From Cristatella mucedo (taxonomy: Eukaryota; Bryozoa; Phylactolaemata; Cristatellidae), in assembly GCA_009760855.2 (NCBI GenBank), contig WPIO01000035.1, positions 3,059,001 through 3,123,000 of the forward strand: a stretch of DNA of 64,000 nt. Direction: 5' to 3'. Below the pieces are notes generated by a model. It searched no databases. It was not told the origin of the DNA and saw only the letters and a list, made by a program, of their open reading frames with translations. A program made the translations under genes and the position numbers. Of the stretch, positions 46,490-58,014 are shown piece after piece. Numbering within the stretch: position 1 is the first letter of the stretch; each line of letters starts with the position of its first letter.

Positions 46490-47075
46490 TTCATTTAGAA
46501 CGTTGTACCAATACTTTTACTTTGATTATTATCATTGTTGCTTGACACTAGTGAAGTAGCTAAATATATATTTGGCCTAAAATAAATAGGTAATTTTACT
46601 TTTCAACATTCCTAATGCATATACTTTAATGCCGGTAGAGGTTAAGTGCTAAATACAATTATTATAATTGCTTTGATATTAAAGATTGCAAAGGAAACCT
46701 TACTGACAACTTGAAGTGTAACAATCATTTTAATGGTCATGATCACGCTAACTTAAGGTAAATTGCAATGCTCGGAAATATGCGAGGATTCTTCAGGGCA
46801 GAATACGGTTCTTACCTGAAGACACTTACGACCAGGCATTGCTGACACCAATAATGATAGCTTGGGTGCACGACCTAGCTGCATGTCTACCAGGTTCTGA
46901 TCAAAGGTGCCTAAATGTTCCAAAAATTTATTTTAGTTAAGCAAGGGAATTAAGGACAGCAACCATTAGCTCCCGAAGTCAAAAAGGTTATTTTCAAAGT
47001 TTATCAAAGCAACTAAAATATGCTATGTAGCTCCTAATTAAAATGTAGATGGGTTATGCTTAACTTAGCTAGTTA
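46490..47075. other. Unassigned, faint similarity to 2020-2130
   Basis: The run gttgcttgacactagtgaagtagc (46529-46552) resembles gttgctcgacacaagtgagatgac (2093-2116). The rest is AT-rich without a readable feature. Confidence 0.25.
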
Positions 47076-48346
47076 TGTAGCGCCTTGCTGGCCTTGGCTG
47101 AATTCTAGTGTGAACAAGTGCAGCTCGGCGGCGGGCAAGAACTCTTTTGTGCTGGAGCAGTGAGCCAGAGACGACTGCCAGTGCGGTTAGAGAGCAATAG
47201 CTTAACAGCAAGCCAGGATGCTCTGAGAGCAGCGGTGGCGATCCGGCCTCTAGAATTGGTCCAATACCGCGAGAGCTGCTGATCGATGTTGGCTGGCCTT
47301 ACAATCTCCGCCCTTACTCGGTAAAAAAAGAATCGTCTGGAACCCATTCGCCATTTACGCTGGACAGAGGTGCCGTTCCAGTGGCCTAGTGGCGGTATTA
47401 ATTCCTTACCGTAATGGGCCATGGTGTTGGGCCCAATACCACTAAGCTCTTGCCCCATTGTCTCAGCTAAGTATTTAAGAGTCGAGCGACGCACGCTCTT
47501 GGTCTTTTGTTTGGCTCCGAACTTCGACGCCGTCAGACTCGTTTCTGTTAAAGTGATGGGGGAGGGCGGGCTGTCCGCCGGCTATGGACGGAACATGATG
47601 AGACATAGCTAGGAGGGTTCGGTGGACTCCACCGAATACGGTCGTATGCGCCGGAGCTAGCATTTTGTGTTTCTTTCGTGTTTTAAATGTGCGTGCTAGC
47701 ACGAGGTCTCTGCATAAGGAGTTGCCGGTGCGAGCTAGACGGGGTTGGTATGCGTGGGGTATTTCTGCCGAAATGTGAAAACGGATTCCTAATTCTCTGG
47801 TTAGGGTTCAAGCTCCGGTTCGGGCTCCGTCTATTTGGGTTGTTCCCACTCTAGACGTAAGTAGCCTAAGTTTGGAGACGTGCTTCCTCCGCAAGAGTGC
47901 TTGAGGTGGCGTGTGTGGAGTATTCCTGCCGCAAGTTGGAAACGGAGTCCTAGTTCAACGGTCAGGGTTTAGGCTTCGTCTATCTCGGTCTTTCCCTACT
48001 ACAGACGTAAGTAGCCTCAGTCTGGAGGCGTATTCCCTCCGCAAGAGTGATTGTGTGGTTGAGAGCGTGTGAGTAGTGTGGAGATAAAGCAGAGCTAGAC
48101 GCACAGCGACTTTTTGCACTTGCGAATAAAACTCAGTAAAATCCCCAATTTGTGTGTCTCGCTTCCCAGCTCACGCAGCGGACTCACGACCCCATTTAGT
48201 TACGGCAAATAGGTCAGCGCCAGAAACGCTCGTTTCGTGGCGGCCAGCTTATTGCGCGTAGGCACGTACCGAACGGCATTAGGCATTATATTATGCCGCT
48301 GGGTAAGCGGCAGTTAAGCCTACTCTGCCCAGCCTTCGGCGTAACA
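47076..48346 (+). mobile_element. Solo LTR, 1271 bp, with target-site duplication
   Basis: Ends are TGTAGCGCC...GGCGTAACA, giving TG...CA with imperfect 9-bp inverted termini. A direct gtta flanks both sides (47072-47075 and 48347-48350). Inside are a TATA-like tatttaag (47472-47479) and a polyadenylation signal AATAAA (48125-48130), in the order U3-R-U5 for a plus-strand LTR. No internal retrotransposon sequence flanks it, so recombination between two LTRs probably removed it. The interior carries a 155-bp tandem duplication. The termini would fit a Ty3/gypsy-type element, but the superfamily cannot be proved from an LTR alone. Confidence 0.8.
47745..48055 (+). repeat. Tandem duplication inside the solo LTR
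   Basis: Two units of about 155 bp (47745-47904 and 47905-48055) share cggattcct / cggagtcct, gtcagggttt / gttagggttc, tagacgtaagtagcct / cagacgtaagtagcct and ccgcaagagtg in the same order. Divergence is moderate. Confidence 0.8.
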
Positions 48347-48350
48347 GTTA

Positions 48351-51116
48351 TATCCACACTTGGAACATGTTTCCAAATTAAATAGGCAAAGTTTAAAACT
48401 GAGTTGTTGCCAGAATTATTCTTACTGCAAAGATCCCATGCTTGCTCAAATATACTGTAAGACTTGTGCTGTTATTAATACTAAAACGGGATTGTTAAAA
48501 AATACTAATTTCAGCCTAATCAAACTTTTTAAGCTTGAGTGGTAAAGCATAACTCCAGCCTTTCTGGCAACCCGAATTGCAACTACTGAAATAAGCTATA
48601 CGAAAATGGCTTTGACACATGTGAGCGTTTAATGCTTCAACTCTCTTTAGCTGCTGGTGTAGGCTGCTTGTCATTCCCCAGCTGTGCTATAGAAGCACAG
48701 CCATTATGATTAGTGCATGGTAGCTGAAGCTAGAAGATCTCTCTTGGAGCACCTAAAAGATTGGGCATGCAGGAGTGTATGGATGCTAGCTACCTAACTA
48801 AGCTAGTGAAACTTGTCGTGCACAATGAACAGAATGCTGAGAGCAGCACCAAAGAGCTTTGCTTAAGCATGTGCGGCTACATATAAATCTGAATAAGCCT
48901 ATCCGTCAAAATACCGATTTCTTGTGATCTTGTGATTCCACTCTACGGTTTAAATGTATTCTAAGATGATGACGATACTCGCCAGGAGGCATCACTGAGC
49001 CCCTGGTGGGCTTCCGATAACTGAAGAAAGATATGCCAGTCTTTTGAAGGGGCATGGTTGCTTTGGCATTCACATCCCATTTCAGAGGGAGCGGTTAGAT
49101 AATTAACGTGTAGTACATACGATCTTAGTAATAAAGCTGGTTATCTATGCATAATATTGCATCATATCTTCAACGAAAGTGCATAGCCAAGCGTACGTAC
49201 ACATAGTAATCTCTTTCAAAAAATCCTATGTTTTAATGTAAATAATGGTGGGATACCCTGATGTCCTGAAATTCAGTGAACGTCGATAAGATGAGCAATG
49301 CTTGCTGAGCTCATGCAGCCACCATTGAAGGTTTCAGGTGGCAGCTCCACATTAAACAGTTTAATTGGCTATAAAAATGGAAGCTCTCCAGTTGCTAGTT
49401 ACTAGTTACTAGTGAATGGATATCTGTTGGATTGTATGGTTTCTTCGACACCTCCTCAGAGTGCTTAGACGACCTCATCCATATTTAATTGGTCTCCTTA
49501 ACAAATATTTTGCTTTATAGAGAATCGTTGCATACTATGATTTCATTAAATTCAGAAACTCTCTGTAAGATGCTTAATGTGTTCCAAGGTGCCGCTGCTA
49601 AAGATTGTACGGTTTAGGCAGCTCCAAATGGTAAATTTCATTTTGGATGTAGGAACGGAAACTCTCAAGTTGGCAGTTAATAACACAAAAAGTATAAATT
49701 AAAAACCGAGTCTAATTTAGAATGCTGACAGGTAACAGGCATCTGAAACATAATTACTAATGAAAAAACAGACGTTGTCCAGCCGTTGCCATAGATTCCA
49801 TTGTATCCCTTTGATAAACGGCAGTAAACATATGAGTTCATGCTGCAATATAAAACTGTAATCTTATTGCACCCTGCCCTATTCACATTTCCTCTGCACA
49901 AACTCCGTCAGTAAATTTGTTGTCTGACTTTATATGTCGGTAAAAGCACGATTTTTCTTAAACGCGAATTGTATGAGGCATCGCTTGGGTCTAGGCCATG
50001 AGAGGGGCCATGTCCCGGCAAGGTGCTGCAATGAACTAGAGCAGAGCTTACTGGGAATCAATCCGCAAATGTTTACTTAACTGCATTTAATAGAAAGGGT
50101 GATTCTAAACATTCTTGTTTTGCCATTTATAGCTATGGTTTGCAAAGGCGAACGCGACTCATTAGCATGGCTGAGATGCTACCGATGGCCCGTGTATTCA
50201 AGGCAACGACCTAGGTCACCCCTTATTCCTATGCCCACCGACTGCAAGAAAACATGAAATTACGTCTTAATTTGACCCAATGATTAGCCGAAAAGATAAT
50301 GTTGGATAAGCAATGTGGTTTTAATCAGAAGCATTCTATCAATATCAGGTGTGGCCTTGCCTACATGGCAAACTGTCCTGACTTGCCTCCCTTCATACCA
50401 ATCTTGCCGGTCTTGGCCCTCCTAGACAAAAATCCTAGACAAAATCCTCGGCGAAAATTCTCAACAAAAATTTTAGACAAAAATCCCGATTCCAATTATG
50501 GTAATCAGCGCCTACATACTTCTCTCCCATTAACCTGGGGGCATTTTCTGCTATAGCAGTCGGAATCTTCAGCATCGTAGCAATTAGGCGTTCATCTGTG
50601 GTAATATTAATAACAGTACATTTAGTGATAACACCTCAGATAACCTAATCCCTTTCAAGTCACTTTATCTATGCTGCACAGCAAGCAGTGGTTTATTCAT
50701 TCTGTTCTGCCTAAGCACTTCCGGCATTCTTTGTTGAAGCAACTAACATCGTTTCTGAACTGGTCTCTTGTTTCCTGTCGCTCCGACTTCGAACCTGCCG
50801 ACAGTTACCAGTGCAACACGAATATTCTTACCTCAAACACCCATACCTATGATAACTGGTTCTTTTCAGAGACGTTTTCTTGGATTGTATACGGCAGCGT
50901 CTCGTCATCTTCTCCTTCAGCTAGCGCTCGATCGTCGTAACGTTGACGTTTTTCGGGATTTGTAATGTTTTGGTAATTTCAACTTGAACTTTGATAGCCC
51001 GCCCTCCCGGTCCCAATCTGACGTCGGAAGCTAGCAGACTCGACCGAAACTCGCTAAAAACCTCTGCGAATAATTTTCCGTTAACTAAGGAAGAACTGCG
51101 GAAAGGCCTGCACGTT
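48351..51116. other. Unassigned 2.8 kb
   Basis: No transposon terminus or gene recognised. A degenerate short tandem repeat of (t)agacaaaaatcc lies at 50425-50490. Plus-strand frames at 50299-50556 and 50671-50940 have no recognisable domain. Confidence 0.4.
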
Positions 51117-51225
51117 TAATAATAATATAATAATAATAATATTGCACTTGATAAAGCGCCATCAGAGAACTTAACTTCTCTTTCTAGGTGCTTTACATTT
51201 GCTGCAAAGTGATAAGTTATAAATA
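51117..51225 (-). mobile_element. Family A LINE, 3' terminus only
   Basis: A TAA tail and terminal stem-loop (gcacttgataaagcgccatcag...aggtgctttac), then about 30 bp of 3' UTR. Confidence 0.88.
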
Positions 51226-51867
51226 GATAATATGATACATAAATAGATATAATGATAGTTTAAAATCCTAAAGGCAGCAGCAAGTAGAATTTTTAACTAA
51301 CCGCCAATAACCACCACGCCCTAGAGTAAGATTGCTGAGGCCAACCACGCCTACCCAGTACCCATGGACATAGCTTGCCATAGGCTTGAATATGGGTAGG
51401 AGTAACCAGTTGAGGGCTCTGCTGAGCAGCATGTACATTCCAATCCACAATTGTCGATTGATCGTTGGTGGCAATGGTGTGACGTTTGTTTGTTTGCCAC
51501 GAAGCAGCATTGAATAGGGCTATTTAGAGGCCGCCGATTAAAGCCACAGTATTGATATCGTTGAAAGAGTGTGCTGCCGCAGCAGAAAGTACGCCAATGG
51601 TGACATGTGAGTGCTAACCTGAGAGAACGAGGTTTAGAAATTGGCGTAGCTACGGCCACCAGCAGCTCGGCTAGGTGAGTGCAACGACACTTAGTTGCTC
51701 AGTTTGATGTGAGGCTACTCAGGTTGCATGCCATGTTAGGTTTGTACTTCCGGATCAGAACATGGCAGACTAAGGCAGAACTTGTCTGTCAGCCTGTAGT
51801 TCAGCAATAGCCATTTTAATAAGGTACATAAATATATTCTTACAGCAGGCTAAGTGAAACCTAAGGT
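51226..51867. other. Unassigned, with overlapping minus-strand open frames
   Basis: Frames at 51268-51510 (80 aa, with a hydrophobic middle) and 51351-51659 (102 aa, Cys-rich) overlap on the minus strand. Neither matches a family that I recognise. Confidence 0.3.
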
Positions 51868-52088
51868 AATTCTGATTATGCGTGCTGACACTGTGCATGC
51901 TGCCACTAACCACATGTGCATGCTAACACTGTGCATGTCACCCCTAACCATTTTATTCATGCATACCAAGCATGATATTACTCACTACTCCATCGTGGTT
52001 CCCGTTGCAGCAACTGTAAAGCACTCGGAAAGAGATTAAGCTCTCTGAGGGCGCTTTATCAAGTGCATTATAATTATTCTTATTATTC
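51868..52088 (+). mobile_element. Family A LINE, 3' UTR and terminus
   Basis: Plus-strand 3' UTR (cgtgctgacactgtgcatgctgcc...), then the terminal stem-loop (gtaaagcact...ctctgagggcgctttatcaag) and a TTA-like tail. Confidence 0.88.
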
Positions 52089-52875
52089 AATGATTTTTTA
52101 ACTAATTAAAAGACGCCTCGGTATGCTAATTTTTACGTAACTTAGTACAGCCTAAATTTGGACTGTTTGTAATCACTGCATATTTGCAGCTAGTTTTATC
52201 TGGTTATGCAAAAGATATTTGCGGAACCTATATGGAGCTACAGGAAATATCTATAAAAATTAAGCATAGGAAATTGGGAGACGACGTTTCTTTAAAATGG
52301 TTCAGTGGCTAGTGCTAAAGTGCAGCGATATGAACTTCAACATAGCTACGACCTATGGTCTCAGGTGGTCTGTCCATCACTGCTGCTCAGTTTACATCAA
52401 TAGTTAACTTGTACCTGAATGACCCATTCTCTCTAAGTAATTTCAGTCTTTGAGCCGGTTTATTCACCATCTGCAAATTTTTTAGAATTTGAGGCACTAA
52501 GTAGCTGGCGCCGAGCGAATTATTCTAAAATGACGCCGTAAATTCATTAAATCTCTCTGCACATTAGCCGCATTGCTATCCATCACTGGCCCAGTGGCAG
52601 CCACAAGTTTGAATGCGTCGTTAATGACTTAGTAGTGACTCTCTTACATCCAAGAAGAATTTCTAAATTGAAATATCTAAGTGTCTCAAGGCTATGCAAG
52701 CTTATGGTTGTTCAACACATCCAGAATTATTTATGGTTGAGGTTGAACTGAAAGTGACGCCGAATGTGGTTTTCAGATAATTGTTTCATTCGGGCTGATA
52801 CGTTTAGCATGATAACATGGAATCAAATTGAACCGAATGAATATGCAGATTCAATTATTGATCTGCTCAAATATG
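52089..52875. other. No recognisable feature
   Basis: AT-rich sequence between two family A copies, without a conserved frame. Confidence 0.4.
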
Positions 52876-55750
52876 GAGAGAGGAATATTAATAAAAATAA
52901 TGATAAAGTGCTTGATAAAGCGCCCTCAGAGAACTTAATCTCTTTCTAGGCGCTTTACGTTTGCTGCAAAGGGAAATTCAATAAAATGGTAAGTAAAATC
53001 ATGCTTAAAAAACAAACAAAACGAATAACATGGTTAGGGGTGACATGCACAGGGTCAGCATGCAAAAGGGGTTAGTGGCAGCATGCACAGTGTCAGCAAG
53101 CATAAGCACGTGAAGGACGTATCACTGGGACCGACTAAATGCTGCCCTAAATGGGTGTGTTTTTTAGTTCCTTTTAAATGTGATCAGGTCAGGGGATGCT
53201 CCGACGCAGGTCGAGAGGGAAATCCAGGCTTTGGGAGCATACGAACTAAATGCACGGTCTCCAAAGGATTTAAGGTTTGTACGAGGTATATCTAGACTGT
53301 TGGATTCCGAAAAGCGGGTGGTACGATGCTTGGCCTGACGGGGTAGTATATCTGACAGATAGGCTGGAGCCATAGAATGAAGGGACCTAAAAGTGAGCGA
53401 CAAAACCTTGAAGTCAATCCGTTGCTTGACTGGTAGCCAGTGCAGGTCGGCGAGAAGTGGTGTAATGTGGCAACTGCGACGCACACGGCAGACAAGTCTA
53501 GCTGCCGAGTTTTGCACCAGCTGCAATCGTCTGATCGCACATGCTGGTAGGCCAGTAAGCAGTGAGTTGCAGAAGTCGAGACGGGATGTCACGAATGCGT
53601 TGACCAACTTAGATGTGGTATCTTTACCTAAACAAGCCCAAATCTTAGCAATGTTATGAAGCTGAAAATAGGCGGATTTGACTGTGGAGCTGATATGGTC
53701 GTCTAACGAGAGGTCGCTTTGGAATATGACACCTAGATTTCAAGCTGATTCAACTGGAGATATGCTGGCAGAGCCAATTTTGAGAGTCAGCATTTCTAAT
53801 CTTTGGATCACACTGGGTTCGCCCATAACTAGTAAGTTAGTTTTATCATCGTAAAGTTTTAGAAAATTTGCTGCCATCCATGTGCAGATGTCATCAATGG
53901 ATGCAGCTAGCGAGTTTAGAAAATTTAAGGTGCTCGAAGGCTGGGAGGGATCAGAGCAAAGGTACAACTGAGTGTCATCCGCACAGAAGTGAAAGCCTAG
54001 ATTGTGCTTGGCAATCACATCAGCAAGAGGCAGAGTATAAACCGTGAACAGAATCGGACCTAGCACTGAGCCCTGAGGTACTCCATATTTCAGAGGTACT
54101 TCACCTGATCTTTGTCCATTCACGTCAATACTCTGGAGTCTCCTACTGAGATAGGAACTGAACCACTGCAGAGGAGTGCACGTGATGCCCAGGCGAGATG
54201 AGAAGCGCCCTAGAAGAACTTTGTGATCGATGGTATCAAAAGCAGCCGAAAGATCAAGCAAAAGAAGCAGGGACACTTTACCCATGTCCGCATTCCTAAG
54301 TAGGTCGTTGTATACCCGAAGCAATACTGACTCTGTGGAGTGATTAGCTCTAAAGCCAGACTGGAACTTACTAGCAAGGTGTGAGGTTTCGATATACGAG
54401 TTCACCTGGTCCGCCACGACCCGCTCGAGTGTCTTTGATAGGAATGGTAGAAGGGAAACTGGGCGGTAGTTGCTCAAGTTCTCTTGGTCAAGTGTAGCTT
54501 TCTTGAGAAGTGGCCCGACTACAGCTTTTTTGAAAGGTGCTGGGACATGACCTGAGGCTAATGACATAATAATTATGTTAGTTATGCATGGCAGCAGTAG
54601 ATCAATGCAACGTAGGAGCAGGACAGTGGGAATAGGGTCCAGAGGACTTGTTGTCTTCTTTGATTGAGATACGAACTTTAGGACTAGATCACTAGTGAAC
54701 TGCTTAAATGCAGACATTGAGGTGCAGCCAGGAACCTAGGAACAGCTTTCTAGTGGGGAGGTTGTCATCGCAGGGATAGATTCCCTGATATTGTCTATCT
54801 TCTGCACAAAGAATCGAGAGAAGCGATTGGCTAGATTATCATTAGAATCATCAGGCAAGGAGCTAATCTGGGAACGGTTGAGGAGATGGTTTATTGTCGA
54901 CATCAGCATTTTTGGATTGTGCATCTGTGATTCAACAATATTTTTATAAAAACTAGACTTAGCCTTTGCTAGGATCGATTGGTACGACCTACAGTAGTCT
55001 TCATATGCCTGTCGATGGACAGTTAGTCCGGATCTTGTGTGTGCTTTTTCAAGCTTTCGTTTAGTAGACTTGGCTAGTTTAATGTCTGTGGTAAACCATA
55101 GGCCATCTGGGCGGGGGCGCACAGTGCGCTTTGTCAGAGCGGCAAACTTGTCTAGTGTGTCAGCTAGTGTCGTGTTGAAGCTATCTACAAATGACGACAG
55201 ATCGGAGGGAGGATTGAGCAGCAGAGGTGAAGCAGATATTCTCGCACGGACAGCATCGATGTCAAGGGTCTTGAGGTTTCGCGATTCACAGGTTATTTTA
55301 GAGGAGGATGTGGGCACACACTGTAGATTGAATGAGATCTGCATGTGGTCAGATAAGCAGGATTTGGTAATAATTGGTGATGACAAAGTGCAGTTGTATG
55401 AGAAGATCCGGTCGAGTGTGCGACCCTTGATATGGTTAGGGCCATGCACATGAGCCACAAGAGACAATGATTCAGTCAATGCACAAAACTCGGTGCTGAT
55501 AGCGTCAGACAAGTTATCAAAGTGAACGTTGAAATCACCCATTACCAGGAAGGATCGATTTCTTGCACACAGAATCGAAATGAGATCAGAGAAATCTGAG
55601 ATAAAGGAGGATTTGGTACCTGGTGGGCGATAGACTACTGCCATTATCGGTAGCTTGTTTTCGGGTGAGACCAAGACAATTGATTCAAAAGACTGCTTCG
55701 AGGGTACAGCAAATAGCTTGAAGTTGAATTTCGAGCACACGACAATAGCA
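52876..55750 (-). mobile_element. Family A LINE, best copy in the window
   Basis: A minus-strand element with a TAAT-like tail (52876-52905), terminal stem-loop (52917-52962), 3' UTR and most of the ORF. The 5' end breaks off inside the endonuclease at 55750, where a second family A piece begins. The terminal stem pairs taaagcgcc with ggcgcttta, the kind of 3' structure that L2/CR1-type reverse transcriptases recognise. Confidence 0.93.
53122..55750 (-). pseudogene. Family A endonuclease-reverse transcriptase ORF with three stops
   Basis: One reading frame spans the whole interval. APE endonuclease: MAVVYRPPGTKS, then GDFNVHFDN, then KSCLSDHMQISF; the early part is missing. RT: LSNYRPVSLLPFLSK, LLDLSAAFDTIDHK and [12 protein letters not shown]. 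The catalytic box is FCADD instead of YADD. The C-terminus reads [18 protein letters not shown], then [13 protein letters not shown]. Three premature stops interrupt it: TAG 54736-54738, TGA 53740-53742 (CGA in other copies) and TAA 53164-53166 (TTA in other copies). There is no frameshift. It is therefore much younger than most copies here, though not active as it stands. Confidence 0.92.
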
Positions 55751-56029
55751 TTTGAGGTTTTTACGAGGTATTTCTAGACTGTTGGATTCCGAAAAGCTGG
55801 TGGTACAATGCTTGGTCTGTTGGGTGAGTATGTCGGAGAGATAGGCTAGAGCCATAGAATGAAGGGACCTAAAAGTGAGCGACAAAACTTTAAAGTCAAT
55901 CCGTTGCTTGACTGGTAGCCAGTGCAGGTCGGCGAGAAGTGGAGTAATGTGGCAACTGCGACGCTCACGACAGACAAGCCTAGCTGCAGAGTTTTGCACC
56001 AGTTGCAATCGCCTGATTGAACATGCGAA
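55751..56029 (-). mobile_element. Family A LINE fragment (ORF C-terminus)
   Basis: Minus-strand [20 protein letters not shown] onward to FSESNSLEIPRKNLK, then an abrupt join at 55750/55751 to the endonuclease part of the neighbouring copy. The missing 3' part is not found on the far side of that copy, so this is not a simple nested insertion. Confidence 0.88.
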
Positions 56030-56699
56030 GATCGACTCGCACATGTGCACATGAGGAAGAATAACGAGCTTATCCACTCTGTGATGATTTACCACAGCCA
56101 GTGCAAAATCACATAGTTTAAGAGTCCAAAGCCTCCCAGACATCCACTCGGGTTTATTCTTACATATTCTTATACCTCCTGCATACTTATGTTTCTTGGA
56201 AATAATGCCTTAAAAAGCTTGGAGCACTCTATTAGAACGTGCTCTCCTAGGTCGAACCTAACGCAAAGAGGAGACGTTTGCAAAAAGATTGATTGCATGA
56301 AAATTTTGAATTGAAGACGCATATCGATGCAATAAACTCTGTTAAATAATGATCGCAACTTGTGGAAGATGGCATAAATAAAGCAAATATATGAACTGAT
56401 CAACTAAATACATGGTTTAGTTCGAGATACATGAATTTCCACAACATAGCTGTCCTAATTTGCAACTGCAATCAAATGATTTATTTGTTATAGATTTTCC
56501 GAGATCGCATGATCAATAGTTTGAATTTAGTATAAACTAAGCATTGAAAAATGATTAGTTTCTTATTGCAAGCAGCATGCAGGTAAAGAAAAACTGTTTC
56601 TTGATCCCGAGACAGCTACCCAACTAATCAAGGTACGGTGCCTTTATAACTTTATTTCACAAACCTTAAATAATGTAGATAGAGTTTTTGTCTTTAAAC
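56030..56699. other. No recognisable feature
   Basis: AT-rich sequence. The 77-codon minus-strand frame at 56170-56403 has no recognisable domain. Confidence 0.4.
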
Positions 56700-57140
56700 C
56701 TGTATTGGTCAATAAAAACACTCGATCATCATTGACGCCTTTTGAAGGTACCAGCGTTGGCATTGGGGCAGTCTGAGAAAAAAATGTAGTCAATTTTTAC
56801 TTCTTACATTTTCTCTACTAATTTACCATTCAAATTTCGTTTAAGAAATTGAAAATGTTTTCGATTTTCTTTTAACACAATTTATGAACTTAACACTCAG
56901 CAATTAAATCTCTCGGTATTAAAAAAATGCATTGATTGCACTGCGACCTGCAGTTTATGACGGAGCTTGTTAGGGTTGAGTCGGTTCTCCTGGTTACCCT
57001 CCAGTGTGCTGCATCCTCCCTCTTCATACCTCCCATTGGTGCACGAGGAGTGGTCACTTGCACATATGTTTAACTTTGCAACAACATCAAACTAATGCAC
57101 ACAACTTGCCCAGACCTAATTTAAGCTGCAGGGTGAATCT
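56700..57140 (+). repeat. Duplicated block, right copy (matches 21245-21775)
   Basis: Collinear with the left copy: cgttggcattggggcag, attaaatctctcgg (left ctaaatctctcagg), ggttctcctggttaccctcc (left ggttctcctcaag) and gtggtcacttgcacat. Confidence 0.7.
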
Positions 57141-57424
57141 ATTTATTGTAATGCGTACTGTAACATGAGGAGGCCAATGAGCAGTGAACGTATTTAACGT
57201 AATAATAATAATATTAGTGTAATAATATTTATTATTTACTTGACCTGCGTGAAACTATGTGCGACATTTCATTGTTTTTTTAAATTATTGCATTTCCTCA
57301 CTTCGATAACTTTCCGCATTCCAGCTTCACAATAAAGTTAGCCTACTTTCAGTGACATCGCTTGGCTCAAATTTGGTAATACCTAGACAGGCATACATAA
57401 TAGTTGGTGGAAATCTCTGCAGCT

Positions 57425-58000
57425 TTGCTTGTCTATCGTGAGCAGAGCAACTGCTGCAAAACACCACTTCTCTTCGACCAGAACTGGCTCGCAACCAAAC
57501 ATTCTATTCGCTTCAGGTTTCTGTGACTCACTTTTAGGTCATATCATTTTATTTTCTCCTGCCTACCTCTCAGATATATTCCCCACCATACTAAGCAGGT
57601 TGCCTGCTTTTCTAAAACGAATCGTTACAACTTACAGTGTTGCAATCGTTACAACGATGCTACAACTTGTACTAACACCAGATCCTTTGGTGATAATGCA
57701 AGTACTTAGTATGCTCTCCAAGCCAAAAGTTCCTCCCGACTGACGTCAGGACTTCCTCTGACGACAAAATTTCAATAAAGGATGCAACCCCATTTCCGCA
57801 CTGCCGCAGTGCGTGCTGCTACTAACCATATTAGTATACTGATCCTGTACATGTCACCTCTAACTATGTTATGCTAGTTGACAGGTAGCATGGTACCACT
57901 AACCATTCAAATATGCTTCATTTACGGCGTATGAAGTACTTAGAAAAAGTCCCGAGTTCACAAAAGGCTCAGTTTAAGTGTGGTATTATTATTTTTATGT
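57425..58000 (+). mobile_element. Family A-like LINE relic, plus strand
   Basis: C-terminal remnants (cttgtctatcgtgagcag; ttctcctgcctacctctcagatata) are followed by the 3' UTR (ctgctactaaccatatt...gtacatgtcacctctaac) and a worn terminus with a TTATT tail near 57995. Confidence 0.68.
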
Positions 58001-58014
58001 TACTTTTTTGAAAA

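Noticed and set aside
55037-55453. 138-codon plus-strand frame
   Set aside because: It lies antisense to the family A endonuclease frame, whose motifs are clear.
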